Assembly (NCBI GenBank): GCA_033398695.1
Contig: CM065815.1
Location: forward strand, 144,443,001-144,507,000
Source of the DNA: Orobanche coerulescens
Lineage: Eukaryota; Streptophyta; Magnoliopsida; Lamiales; Orobanchaceae
Direction of reading: 5' to 3'
Length of the DNA: 64,000 nt
In this document: positions 44,804 to 55,720 of the stretch, piece by piece
How positions within the stretch are numbered: the first letter of the stretch is position 1
Layout of the letters: every line of letters begins with the position of its first letter
Notes under the pieces: model-generated
Seen by the model: only the letters and a program-made list of their open reading frames with translations
What the model was told of the DNA's origin: nothing
Database searches by the model: none
Made by a program: the position numbers and the translations under genes

Positions 44804-45703
44804 TGTTGTTACCCAAAATATTATCCGGAGATGATATGCTGGAATGAACGAGTAACAAACAAAATGCTAGAGCACGTACGTGGGGAAATAAATAACACAA
44901 GATTTGTCGGGGTTGTTAGTCCCGGGCTTGAATGCTCTCGCGAGATATTATTAAAATGAATACTGGTGAGTACAAATATTAATGTTAGAGTTCAATTGCA
45001 ATGAGTGTAAAAGACCCTAGTTATCTTAGCTCCTGAGTGCTGAAGATTGCCGGAAGAACCAGAGTTGAAGCTCTGTGAGTTCTTGTTACAAAGATGAGGA
45101 GTTCTCTATGTTGTTTGCTGTGTGTAATCATGTTAACGTCGTAACTCTCTCTCTCTCTCGCTAATGCTGGAGGCCTCCTATTTATAGGATAAAAGGTTGC
45201 CGACGCCCTCGTCCACCACGGCAATCGCTGCCTCGCATTTAAATAAGGCGGCGATCGTCCCCAAAGACGTGGGACTGCTTTCCTTAAAGTCCGCAATGGC
45301 CGGGCAAGACGTGCGAACCAATGAGGAGGAGACAGGTGCCTCTTCTCGCTGCCTTGGGAGGTCCCACCTAGGACTTTTCGGCGGGTCTGTCGGTAGGTGA
45401 GGCCGTCCTTATCACTGACAGCGGTTGATGGGCTGGAGTAGGGCCTGTTCTTACGGCGTCTTTTGCGGATCTGCTCGTGGGTCTTCACCCGAGATTCGGT
45501 CTTCGCAGACTTTGATGGGTGTCGTATTCACACGTGGCATGGGACGGTCGTCCCCGGTCGGACATTAGAGGCGATCGCCAGATGCCAATAGGCGATCGCC
45601 TTGGACATCGACTGCTAGGCATTTTGCCCAGCTTCTGTATTCTTTGGTTGGCTTCCGACCATTATGCCTATCGCCATCGAGGCATATAAATCGCCGCACA
45701 ACA
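44804..45703 (-). repeat. 5' LTR of element C
   Basis: 900 bp, same ends as the other copy. The TATA palindrome at 45175-45190 has one changed base. GGCGATCGCC occurs twice (45570-45579 and 45591-45600) with CAGATGCCAATA-type spacing. A CT microsatellite has grown at 45145-45159. Confidence 0.92.
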
Positions 45704-45964
45704 GTTGAGTTCCGTGATCTTAGGCGGCTTTTCCGTGCTTGAGTTTGATTCTTGCGAATCTCGTTCGAAACAATTGTTTCGGTTCTCTTGCAAGTTCATT
45801 TAACGTTGTTATACGTGTTGTGAGCTTCGGTTTGGTTATTCATTGTCGTATCGTGGTTTTTCAGATGTTTGGGGTCATTGTGTAATTTACCAAAGTTGTG
45901 GGTACTCGTCATCGTGCTCATTTTTTTTGAGAGTTCTGTTGCTGTCTTTCCGAGTCGATAGCGC

Positions 45965-46335
45965 ACGCTACATCCAGGTGGATAGTGCGCGCTAAGGTGT
46001 TGTAGTTAGCGCACTCTACGGTTGTGGTAGCACACGCTAAATGGTAGTTCGAGGCAGTCCAGAAGCTACTGTACTGGGACTGGGGTCTCGTTAGCGCACG
46101 TTAAGGTTGGTAGATAGCGCACGCTATTGTCTGCCTAGCGCACGCTACCTGGTAGGTGAAGTTTTGTCCAGGAGTCACTAGACTGGATCCGTGACTCGTT
46201 AACGCACGCTACGCTTATTGGATAGCGCATGCTAACAGTGTTACAGGCGGCATGTTTTGGAGCGTTGACCCCGTTAGCGCGCGCTAATGGTGTTTAGCGC
46301 ATGCTAATAAACTGTCCAGTATAAATACTGGACAG
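45965..46335 (+). promoter_or_regulatory. Palindrome array and TATA hairpin, 3' LTR of B
   Basis: Same promoter module as 27410-27791. It has one extra palindrome (near 45965-45995, around CATCCAGGTGG) and lacks another present in the 5' LTR near 27590. The TATA hairpin (46312-46335) is unchanged although the sequence around it has diverged. Confidence 0.75.
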
Positions 46336-48315
46336 CGGGCTTTCTTTCTCATTTCTCTTTCTTTTTCTCTCCTTTTAACTACTGGTCGACGGGACAAGCC
46401 TCTGAGGAGATCTGGAGCGACCTCCATCTTCAAGCATCATCCTGGGATGGATTTATGTGTGTTTAACATCATTTAATCCATCGTTCTTCGCCGGATCAAG
46501 GTATTATTTCTTGATTCCCAAGAGTTGACTTTTTGGGAGTTTTTTTCTTGATTTTGTTTTCGATTCGGTTTTGATAAACCGATTGTTGTCAAATGATATT
46601 GTTAAACATATCCTATGGATTGTATATCCATATTTCGGTTTGGAATTCTGTTTTCGTGTTTCGTCGGGACGGTTCGCGTTCTTGGCCATTTTGGGGGAAA
46701 CCCTTGAACTTTCGTCGTTTGTTTCTTTAATTCAGCGACTTTGGGTCGCGCTATGGAATTCATTTTCATTGTTATTATTGTCGTTCGTAGTTTACTGTCG
46801 CGAGTTGGCGTTCGGCGGACTCGGCGGGTTCATAGTCGGTTCGTGCCATCCTACTTCGGTCGATTCTCCGCGTTTGTGATTATTCGAGGCAAGTACCTTG
46901 TTCATACATTCTTGTTTTGTGGATATGATGGTTGGTGATCGTCTAAATGTATTCGTTTGGTTGTTTGAGATGAACTTTCAATGATTTGGTTTAGCCTCGT
47001 TAAAGGCTCTCCTTCAAGCCCGTGTGTATTTTGTGATTGGTGTTTTTCGTAAATAGCTATGTGAATCATATGGATATGTTTGGTGATTATGTTGCGCTTG
47101 ATAATGCGTGTGTACATATATTGCCTCATTTCGGTGTGTTGTGGTTTGACGTTGTATTGTGCTAAGTGGTTGATGCTTCTATGTGAATTGTTGGGATATC
47201 TTTGTTGTACTGTGTTATGTGTGTGAACGTATGGTTATGGGAAGGGTGTACGGTGACACATGGCTAGTGATCATGTGGTCAGGATGCAACAAGTGATTGA
47301 TCCAACCGTGAGAGCCTCAGGATACCTACGGTGACACATGACTTGTGATCATGTGGTCAGGAGACAACAAGTGATTGATCCAACAGTGAGATGACGTGGC
47401 AAGTGATCACGGTGGTATAAGTAAACCTACGGTGACACATGACTTGTGATCATGTGGTCAGGAGACAACAAGTGATTGATCCAACAGTGATATGACGTGG
47501 CATGTGTTGATGGTGTGATATATGATTTTGGATGTGTTATCGAGATTTCGTATCTTGGGTGGTTATGTTTCGTTGACTTTATGTCCGTCGAGGACACGTG
47601 ATGTGGGTTTTGACCATGTGAATTGTTGTTGGTTTTTATTTTTGAAAACAAATATTTGAGCTGTGACCCCTGTTGATTTTGAAAAGAGAAAGATTTGATA
47701 ATACTAAATTGTTTTCTGTTAAAACTTCCAATGGCATTTTAAACCATTTTATAAATCGTTTCCCTTGAATTGTGATCTTTCGATTTTGGAAAGTTTTACC
47801 TAAACTCTTGCCTCGGGAAGTATTTTTCGTTATGTTTGAATCTTTGAGGATTCCTTATTATTATTATTCTTGGAACTTGAATTGTATGACTCGTATTTTG
47901 CACTTTGCACTAGCAAAATAGTAGAATTTTGCTAACCCTCGAGTAATCGGGGGGTGGATGTCTGTATTGCATTCAGGTCTTGGGGAGCATAGCATAGGGT
48001 CGGCATGAAGGATGATGAAAGATGATCGATACTGATCACATGAGGACCCGTACGTTGTTGTATTGGTTCAGTTGTACTTTATTCCACTGCAGTATTCTTT
48101 CCCCGTTGTACGGGAGCGTGTTGCATTTGACCCCTGCGTGGGCAAGTATTGAGATTGAGTTGTACGTATTAATTGAAAGACCAAATCTGTCTACTGAGTC
48201 ATTTTAGCCTTAGGCGTTGTTGAGATGTTTGATTTTGTTAGCAGCTTGGTAGATCCTTGAGAAAAGGTTCTACGTCGTGTAATATCCCTGAGCAGATTGG
48301 GGGTGTTACAATGGT

Positions 48316-48626
48316 GATAGACATAATGTGTGAAGTGAGTTAGTAATCTAATGTTCGTCCGTGTTGAGTTGATAAAAACTAACGGTGAAGCAAAGTCTTA
48401 GGTAGACCTTCTGGTGCCTCGTTTGCACCTTGTGCTTAATCAACATCATGTCTCGGTGGTCTCAGTCACCATTTGCTTACGAGCAGTGACAAAGACCCTT
48501 AACCACGACTAGAGATATTTAAGCCTGAAGATCTAAATACGATAAGTATTCGTAATGACATTTTTAATTTGAATATGTAAGCGTAATGTATTGAGATGAT
48601 AGTATAAAAATAAATACTATAATAAT
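48316..48626 (+). other. Continuation of the leader of element E
   Basis: Sequence following the ATGGT duplicate of B. No gene is seen. The border with element F is uncertain. Confidence 0.4.
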
Positions 48627-49072
48627 GATACGGAGCAAGTCGAGCAACCGGCTAGGAGTCCAAGACCGGTTCGGGAACGTCGCCGACCGAGTCGTTTGCA
48701 AGATTATTATTAATTAGTAATTAGGATCATCTTAGTAATTGTCAATATTTAAATGTAATTTTTTTAAAAGAGTTAAGACTCCTTCATGGGTTTTCTTTTC
48801 GGTTCTTTCCCATGACGCTTTTATTGAACCGACAGGATTAGCTATAAATATGGCAAACTATCATCTTAATGATAATAAGAAAAGATTTGCCCTAATCTCC
48901 TTCTCTCCTTCTCCCTCACGTCTTCTCTTTCCCTTTCCCTTTGGCCGATCGGCCGATCTTCTTTCCCGGCGATCGCCTTCGCCGTATTCTCCCAGCGATC
49001 ACCTTCGCCGTAAACTGGATACCATCGCCTTTGGTATCAACTGGTGCTCTCGTTCCCGAACTTCACGTTAGC

Positions 49073-51727
49073 ATGACGAAAAACAGCGACGAACCAGCAG
49101 CCGTCACCACCACCGAGCCCGACATCCACGACCTACTTCGCCAATTAACGATCGCCGTCCAGGTAACACAACAAGAAATCCGGAAGAATCGACAGGAACA
49201 AGACGTTCAACGGGCTAGGACGGATCAGATTTTTCACATCCTCGGCACACGCCATATCGCCGACGATAACCCTAATGCCGAACAGCGCAACCCACCGTCG
49301 CCGCAACAACAACCACCTCTACTACCGCTTCCGACGACCACCAACCAGGCACATGAACGTCGCGGCGCCATGCACGACCAGCCGCGACACGACAACCAGC
49401 CCCGAATCCGAGTCGACGCACCTCGTTTCAACGGGTCCGATCCGGTCGGATGGATATATAAGGTACAATGTTATTTTGATTATTTTCGTACGACGGCAAT
49501 GGAACGACTTCAACTTGTAGGGTTATTGTTTGATCATCCAGCCTCCGATTGGTTCCGTTATCAGAAAAGAAATAATTGTTTTCGAACTTGGGAGGAATTT
49601 TTAGATGCCGTCAAGCAGAGATTCGACCCTCATCATTACGAGGACTACGTCGGTCGCCTAGCCAAATTACAGCAAAAGACAACGGTTCTCGACTACCAAA
49701 CGGAATTTGAATCATTACTTAATAAAATTGAGGGGTTATCAGAAACTACATTGATTTCTCTGTTTAAAGCAGGATTGAAACAACCCGTTCAGCGCGAACT
49801 CAATTTGCGCAATCCAACCACCTTATCACAAGCCTTCGCCTTGGCTCGGGAACTCGCCTCATCTTTTGTCGACACATTTTCCAGTAATTCGAACACGCGT
49901 CGATGGAGCTCCAGCGGGTTTCGACCGGGAATTACGACCAACCCGAGCCCTACACCGGCTTCGACCAATCCGTCGGATAATATGCACACGCCTCAGGGTG
50001 CAAAGAATACTTTTTCGGCGCTACCGATCAAACGCCTCTCCTTCGCCGAACGGGAGGAACGAACAAAAAAGGGACTGTGTTGGAATTGTGATGAAAAATA
50101 TGTTCCAGGCCATCGTTGCAAACACCGATTCTTAGCCCTATTGGGTAACGAGGACACCGACGAGGAAGACGCTACGGAAAATATACAGGACGAGCTGATT
50201 GTTACAGGGGATATCTCTAGTATTCATTCGATGGAAGGTTTCGCGAACCCCAAATCATTAAAGATTTCCGGCTCTATTAATGATCTCACAGTGCAGGTTC
50301 TCATCGACGGCGGAAGTACACACAATTTTGTACATCCCACAGTTGTGGAACGATTACATCTCCCTCTATCTAAAGTAACACCGTTTCGGGTATATGTTGG
50401 AAACGGTGAGTATATGTTATGCACACAGCAGTGTGCATCGACACCAATAGGCCTTCAAGGACACATATTCCCGATTGATTTATTTGTGCTCGCGGTACAA
50501 GGACCGCAGATTGTTCTTGGAGTTCAGTGGCTCCGAACGCTGGGCAAGGTTTCTCATGATTACGCCCAGCTCACAATGGAATTCTTATGGCACGGAAAGT
50601 CTATATTTTTGCAAGGAGACAGTCATGCTCCGAAAAGGATCTCATTGAACACCCTACAGTCATTGTATGCCGCAGATACAATCGCGGAATGTTTCGAAAT
50701 CTGCCCCATTTTCACCGAGCCATTACCCTTGTCATCTCCGCCTCCCGTTGTTGAACTTCCCGACGACATTCATCCTCTAATTCGGGAACTGCTCCAGTTA
50801 CACGAGGAGGTTTTCACGTTACCAGTCGGGTTACCACCACAGCGGACTTGGGATCATCGAATTCACTTGCATCACGGGTCCAAGCCGATTAACGTTCGGC
50901 CCTATCGGTACCCTTATTTTCAGAAATCCGAGATTGAACGCCAAGTGCACGAAATGCTACAGCAAGGCTTGATTCGACATAGCACTAGCCCTTTCTCGTC
51001 TCCGGCTTTGTTGGTTAAAAAGAAAGATGGCAGCTTTCGTTTTTGCGTGGATTATCGAGCATTAAATGCAATTACAGTAGCTGACAAATTTCCTATTCCC
51101 ACAGCAGATGAGTTATTTGATGAACTAGGTCACGCTCTATTTTTTACAAAATTGGATTTGCGATCGGGATATCACCAAATCAGAATGCACACCTCCGACA
51201 TCTTCAAGACAGCATTTCGGACACATGATGGCCACTTTGAGTTCCTCGTCATGCCATTTGGGTTGACAAACGCACCCTCCACCTTTCAGGCCGCCATGAA
51301 TAATATTTTCTCAGCTTACTTACGGGAATTTGTTATCATCTTTTTCGACGACATTCTAGTCTACAGTTCTTCGATGGACCGCCACGTTCGTCACCTTGAT
51401 CTCGTCCTTCAACTACTACGGGACAACAAATTCTTTGTCAAGAGCTCGAAGTGTTCCTTCGCAACAACTAAAGTTGAGTACTTGGGTCACATTGTTTCGG
51501 GCGGCCGATTGTTAGCAGACCCGAGTAAGCTCGATGCCATGGCTAATTGGCCAAGACCCACAAACATCAAGCAATTACGCGGGTTTTTGGGACTGACAGG
51601 GTATTATCGGAAGTTTATTCGCAATTACGCCCTGATAGCGGCGCCGCTGACAACTCTCCTCCGTAAAGACAAGTTCACATGGACCGAGTTCGCCGACAAC
51701 GCATTTAACCGATCAAAACGACTATGA
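49073..51727 (+). CDS. gag-pol: Element F gag-protease-reverse transcriptase frame
   Basis: Begins at MTKNSDEPAAVTTTEPDIHD (the open frame upstream to 48941 lies in the presumed LTR). Gag at about residues 100-280: RFNGSDPVGWIYKVQCYFDY, FRTWEEFLDAVKQRFDP, LFKAGLKQPVQREL. One knuckle CWNCDEKYVPGHRC at about 340. Protease with VLIDGGSTHNFV. RT with YRALNAITVADKFPIPTADE, TKLDLRSGYHQIRM and catalytic FFDDILVYSS. It is open for 885 codons, then loses frame within the connection to RNase H (near 51715). Such a long open stretch suggests a younger or once-selected copy. Confidence 0.88.
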   Translation: MTKNSDEPAAVTTTEPDIHDLLRQLTIAVQVTQQEIRKNRQEQDVQRARTDQIFHILGTRHIADDNPNAEQRNPPSPQQQPPLLPLPTTTNQAHERRGAMHDQPRHDNQPRIRVDAPRFNGSDPVGWIYKVQCYFDYFRTTAMERLQLVGLLFDHPASDWFRYQKRNNCFRTWEEFLDAVKQRFDPHHYEDYVGRLAKLQQKTTVLDYQTEFESLLNKIEGLSETTLISLFKAGLKQPVQRELNLRNPTTLSQAFALARELASSFVDTFSSNSNTRRWSSSGFRPGITTNPSPTPASTNPSDNMHTPQGAKNTFSALPIKRLSFAEREERTKKGLCWNCDEKYVPGHRCKHRFLALLGNEDTDEEDATENIQDELIVTGDISSIHSMEGFANPKSLKISGSINDLTVQVLIDGGSTHNFVHPTVVERLHLPLSKVTPFRVYVGNGEYMLCTQQCASTPIGLQGHIFPIDLFVLAVQGPQIVLGVQWLRTLGKVSHDYAQLTMEFLWHGKSIFLQGDSHAPKRISLNTLQSLYAADTIAECFEICPIFTEPLPLSSPPPVVELPDDIHPLIRELLQLHEEVFTLPVGLPPQRTWDHRIHLHHGSKPINVRPYRYPYFQKSEIERQVHEMLQQGLIRHSTSPFSSPALLVKKKDGSFRFCVDYRALNAITVADKFPIPTADELFDELGHALFFTKLDLRSGYHQIRMHTSDIFKTAFRTHDGHFEFLVMPFGLTNAPSTFQAAMNNIFSAYLREFVIIFFDDILVYSSSMDRHVRHLDLVLQLLRDNKFFVKSSKCSFATTKVEYLGHIVSGGRLLADPSKLDAMANWPRPTNIKQLRGFLGLTGYYRKFIRNYALIAAPLTTLLRKDKFTWTEFADNAFNRSKRL

Positions 51728-53560
51728 TGACACCGCCTATTTTACGATTTGCGAATTTTGCAAAAGAATTCGTTGTTGAGACCGATGCTTCGGATGAAGG
51801 TATTGGAGCCGTGTTGTTACAAGAGGAACGGCCACTTTCTTTCTTCAGCAAGACACTAGGCATACGCCGTCGGGGTACATCTGCATATCATCGCGAGTTA
51901 TTTGCTATAGTTTCTGCGGTCCAGAAGTGGAGACAATATCTTTTGGGCAGAGAATTCCTCATTCGGACGGATCAGAAAAGTTTAAAGGAGCTTCTAACAC
52001 AGGTTATCCAAACCCCCGACCAACAATTTTTTATTCGCAAGCTTATGGGATATAAATTTCGAATTGAATATAAGACGGGCGCCAATAACAAAGTGGCCGA
52101 TGCACTTTCCCGCTGCATGATCGGCAATGACACCGCTTCTTCCGAACTCTTCGCACTGTCTGAACCAATACCCGAGTTGTTGCATAGAGTTCGCCAAGAA
52201 AATTCGACCCTACCGGACTTAGTCGCTTGGCATACCGCCGCGGCAAAGGGAGATCTCCCGAATCCTTTCCGTGTTCACGATGGCACCCTCTATTACGACC
52301 ATCGACTTGTTTTAGGCAAGGAATCATCTCTTAAAGCCGAAGTTCTTACCGAGTTTCATGCATCGCCGAGCGCCGGACACCCGGGTGTGGATCGCACCTT
52401 TCGACGAGTAGCGGCAGTATTTTTTTGGCAAGGGATGCGACGGGACGTCAAACAGTTTGTTGATTCTTGCCTTATTTGTCAATCAACGAAATACAAAGAC
52501 TAAGAAACCAGCAGGACTTTTACAACAGCTACCTATTCCACTGCATGTATGTGACGAGTTCTATATGGATTTTATTACCGGTCTTCCAAATTCTCGCGGC
52601 TATACGACTATTTTGGTAGTCATCGATCGCCTATCGAAATACGCCCACTTTGGCGCTTTGGCCACGAATTTTGATGCAATTAAGGTCGCCACTTTATTTG
52701 TCGATATGGTTGTCAAACACCATGGGATTCCACTTCTATCTTATCCGACAGAGATGCTATCTTTACCACTCGTTTTGGATGTAATTACATCGTTTAAGCG
52801 GAACTAAATTACGACGTAGCACCGCCTACCATCCTCGACGGACGGCCAAACCGGGTTAAGAACCGCGACTCGAACAATATCTCGTATGCTCACTCAAGGT
52901 CGTCCTAAACATTGGTTCGATTTTCTTCCGTGGGCGGAACTAGCACTCAATTGTACATTTCATGAAGGTTTGAAAATGTCGCCATTTAAAGCCCTCTATG
53001 GCCGAGAAGCACCGCCGATAATTCGGACTACAAAACCAACCGGTACTTCATCACAAGCCCTTGCAACTTTCCAAGAACGAGAAGAAGTTCTAGAGTTAAT
53101 TCGGAGAAACCTACGTAAGATGCGGCGTATGACCGCACAGGCTAATTCTCACAGGCGCGATATTGAATTCCAAGTCGGTGACATGGTGCTGTTGAAGCTC
53201 CAACCTTATCGCCAACATTCGGTAGCCAAACCACTCGCGGCCAAACTCGCTCGTCGATTTTACGGGCCGTTTAAGATCATTGAGCGGATCGGAGCTGTCG
53301 CATATCGCCTCGACTTGCCGCCCAATGCTCGTATTCACAATGTTTTCCACGTCTCGTTACTTCGGCCGTTCGTTGATGCACACTCGGGCCCCGTTCAAGC
53401 AGTGTTTCCGACCGAGTTCGTGCATGACAGACCGCTTTCCCGCCCCTTACGTGCCGTTGCCGAACGTCATATCTTATCGGGCGCTGCTGTAACATAAAAG
53501 ATGGTTATTCAAGCTGTCCATAAACTATGTTACGGCCATGCTGGAGCCTAAGTACGGCCA
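51724..53560 (+). pseudogene. Element F RNase H, integrase and worn chromodomain
   Basis: RNase H 51760-52110: VETDASDEGIGAVLLQ, YHRELFAIVSAVQKWRQYLL, NNKVADALSR. Integrase finger 52340-52490 (EFHASPSAGHPG, CLICQ). Core in another frame from 52505 (DFITGLPNSRGYTTILVVID). The second-aspartate region is in a third frame (about 52735). C-terminal part 52886-53497 (FGPFKIIERI-like RRFYGPFKIIERIGAVAYRL, HNVFHVSLLRPF). Beyond the stop at 53497 short pieces still resemble a chromodomain end. At least three frame breaks. Confidence 0.82.
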
Positions 53561-53884
53561 CCCAACCGAGAGTGTTATTACATTTACTTACTTGCAAAGT
53601 AACGAAATGTCTTATATATTTGGATATAAAATGCTAAATTTTTTTAAGGGTGTATTATTATCTATACATTTTGGAAATAGGTGATTAGGATCATTTTACA
53701 AATTTCTATTCGAATATAAACTAAAGTTATGAAATATTTCAATGAAAATCGGGTAGCTGAGACTTGTAATGCGAATTAGATTAATAAATGGAAAGTAGGC
53801 AGTACATAATTGCGATTTGTATCGCGATCATGTACCTTGACCATGACATGAAATTGACAAATCATATTTTTGTATATGTGTAGC
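53560..53884 (+). other. AT-rich stretch between F and E
   Basis: No gene. TAGGTGATTAGGATCATTTT (53685) faintly recalls the 5' LTR of F (AATTAGGATCATCTTAGTAA), so a worn 3' LTR is possible. Confidence 0.35.
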
Positions 53885-54330
53885 ATGCAAGGAGAGAGGA
53901 GTTTAGTTATGGTTGTGGCCAGTATCGTAGTCCTTCAGCTCGTTCTTCAACAGATGCTAATGATGCTAGTAGGTGGTAGTGGACCATTAAACCTGATGAA
54001 CATGAAGTAACGTGGGGGAATTCAAAGGGTCCGTGAAGCTAAGTATTGTCCAGTAATACCTGTAAGTGATATAGTGATTCCTCAAATGTTGAAGAGACAA
54101 GAGACAGTAGAGTTTGCTGAAGTCGGTTCCTCGCAGTGCAGTAAGGCGAGGAAGTTAAAAACTTCCACTAGCCTTACGAAAGGTAAAAGTATCAGCAGTT
54201 CCGGCATTAATCCAGGGTATGTTATAATTGTGGAAGCCCTGGTCACATTCGTGGTAGCTGTCAATCACCACCAGTTAGATGTTGCAGACAGGACAGACAC
54301 CGAGTGACATACTATGAAAGAGTTGCCAAT
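53885..54330 (+). pseudogene. gag: Element E gag C-terminal remnant
   Basis: An intact knuckle CYNCGSPGHIRGSC lies at 54220-54261. After it a second knuckle is worn (RCCRQDRHRVTYYERV in the same frame). Upstream text such as IKPDEHEVTWG is fragmentary. Knuckle order and the following tail and polypurine tract match the Tekay-type layout of B. Confidence 0.75.
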
Positions 54331-54468
54331 CTCATTTGAACTCGGATAGAGACCCTAAACGACTAGTGAAGATCATTTTTGGTCCCATTGGTTCTTTATT
54401 TACTTATTTAATAGTATGGTTGTTATATCTTTTTTCTGTTTAAAGTTTCAGGGACGAAACTTCTTTTT

Positions 54469-54480
54469 AGAGGGGAAGAG
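54469..54480 (+). other. Polypurine tract of element E
   Basis: AGAGGGGAAGAG after GTTTCAGGGACGAAACTTCT, directly before the LTR start TGTGAGACC. Confidence 0.85.
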
Positions 54481-54887
54481 TGTGAGACCACGCATTTTCA
54501 ATATGGTTTAATTTCAAATATTTATTTTCTTGGGATTTTATCATTTTGTCAAACTCCAAATTCCATTCCATATTTACTTCTGCTCGTTCATATGTCTCGC
54601 CTTGACGCGATCCAGAGTGGTATAACAAAATTGACACGCGATAAAATTGAGGATTATCGTTATAATGTCAATCTAGTTACATTCGTTATAAGTGCTTAGA
54701 GGTTAATCGTTCAATGTTAGGGATTCACTTTAATGTTTTTAACGATCATTCATTGGCCTTCAACTTTCCAGGGTCGATGTGGATGCAACGATCGGGGGAA
54801 TCTTATGGCCGGAAGGTCGTCGAGTTGTGGCCAATTTGTGATCTTCAAAAAATACGTAAGAGGAGCATTCGCAACGTATGTAAGGGT
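54481..54887 (+). repeat. 3' LTR of element E, first 407 bp
   Basis: TGTGAGACCACGCATTTTCA onward, aligned with the 5' LTR for roughly 240 bp and then different. The different part carries AATACGTAAG and CAACGTATGTAA, palindrome-like words missing from the 5' copy. Element H interrupts it. Confidence 0.75.
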
Positions 54888-55720
54888 TGTTGGGTTTCTC
54901 GTGTATCTAATACATCGAAATATGAGCAAGACGCAGCGGAATAAAATCGAAAAACCCAAGTTAAGGATCTTCATGCAGTAATTTAATTGATTTAATAAAG
55001 GGTTCATCCGAAGAACAAATCTAAATCCGGACCAGAAGCTGATGAAAGTCACCTTCCTCTTTCAGTGATCCACACACGAACAATTGTACAATCCGGATTG
55101 CCAGATCCTTAAGAATAATATTGATGAATAGTACAACAGATGATTCCTTGCCAGAAGGATTGTACTGTTGATCAAGATCAACTAAGGAAAGAATATGGGA
55201 TGGCCGAACCGAGACTTTGTAGACTAAAGAAGGGGTGGCCAATTTTTGTAGTTGGGGTCGATTTTTCTGTTGTTGTTTTCTGTGACAACTCCTTGTCATA
55301 GATCCCCTATTTATGCTAAGTAAACCCTAGAGTCAAAACTCTAGTATCTGCTTAGTTACCCTCGACTTATTAAATAATACAATATATAATATCTTACATT
55401 ATGTATATTACTTATTATTTAACTCTTTAATAAATATAATATCTAATATTATATTACCATTCTCAGTTGATATAATTAAATAATACGGAATATAATATCA
55501 TATATTATATATTACTTATTATTTATTTTCTTAGTAAAATAATATTCAATAATATATTTATTAATTATCCTTGATTGTCTTTAATTATCGTATGTGTGAT
55601 ACAAAAGGCTTATATTATGTTGGCAATTATTTAATATCTTATTAAATAATAAATCATAAGCGGTCTCTAGCAAGACATTATGACTCCCCACATAATATAA
55701 GTTTATAGTCCAGTACACCA
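54888..55720 (-). repeat. Element H: copia-type LTR, partial
   Basis: On the minus strand it ends CGAGAAACCCAACA. Upstream is CTTAGCATAAATAGGGGATC (TATA at 55308-55317), a TTCCGCTGCGTCTTG stretch near the end and an AT-rich U3. These are usual traits of plant copia LTRs. The rest lies beyond element G, outside the window. AGGGT (54883-54887) would be its target. Confidence 0.6.

Larger units (their letters stand above)
33680..45703 (-). mobile_element. Element C: Tat/Retand-type Ty3/gypsy element with an antisense gene
   Basis: 12,024 bp, flanked by GTTGA at 33675-33679 and 45704-45708. On the minus strand: 5' LTR (44804-45703), primer site, gag, protease, reverse transcriptase, RNase H, a second RNase H, integrase, an untranslated stretch, 3' LTR (33680-34579). 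Between integrase and the 3' LTR a gene with introns lies on the plus strand. A VDNGS protease, dual RNase H and an extra gene near the 3' LTR are marks of the Tat lineage. All coding parts have frame breaks or stops. Confidence 0.93.
27019..48310 (+). mobile_element. Element B: gag-only Tekay-type retrotransposon with two nested insertions
   Basis: 21,292 bp as found, flanked by ATGGT at 27014-27018 and 48311-48315. Without the hAT-like element and element C its LTRs are 2748 and 2749 bp and the internal part is 2930 bp. That part holds a primer site, a leader, one gag frame with two zinc knuckles, a polypurine tract and no pol. This is the structure described as TR-GAG in plants. It would need reverse transcriptase and integrase supplied by a full Tekay relative. 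Confidence 0.92.
33533..48310 (+). repeat. 3' LTR of element B, split by element C
   Basis: TGTAATATCCGC to GGGGGTGTTACA. Without element C (12,024 bp) and one GTTGA it is 2749 bp, matching the other LTR. It carries its own palindrome array (45965-46305), TATA hairpin (46312-46335) and CTACGGTGACACATG repeats. Confidence 0.92.
48627..53880 (+). mobile_element. Element F: decayed chromovirus-type Ty3/gypsy element
   Basis: Gag, protease, reverse transcriptase, RNase H and integrase in the usual order on the plus strand. A likely 5' LTR of about 400 bp begins near TGATACGGAGCAAGTCG. It has a TATA box GCTATAAATATGG (48840-48852) and ends near 49013, before the primer-like TTTGGTATCAACTGGTGC. 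I cannot find a 3' LTR or a target duplication, so both outer limits are approximate. The gag knuckle CWNCDEKYVPGHRC suggests the Reina or Galadriel clade. Confidence 0.75.
23356..54887 (+). mobile_element. Element E: Tekay-related host element, heavily interrupted
   Basis: LTRs start TGTGAGACCCCGC (23356) and TGTGAGACCACGC (54481). A tRNA-iMet-type primer site follows the first and a polypurine tract precedes the second. Removing the nested elements leaves a leader (26802-27018, 48316-about 48626) and a worn gag end (53885-54330). Pol is absent or lost with the disrupted middle. It is the outermost element of the right half: solo LTR, B, F, H and, through them, hAT, C and G all lie inside it. 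Confidence 0.75.

Noticed and set aside
54888..55720. Endogenous pararetrovirus or promoter of a host gene
   Set aside because: No movement, coat or reverse-transcriptase motifs. LTR-type end CCCAACA and TATA placement fit a copia LTR.
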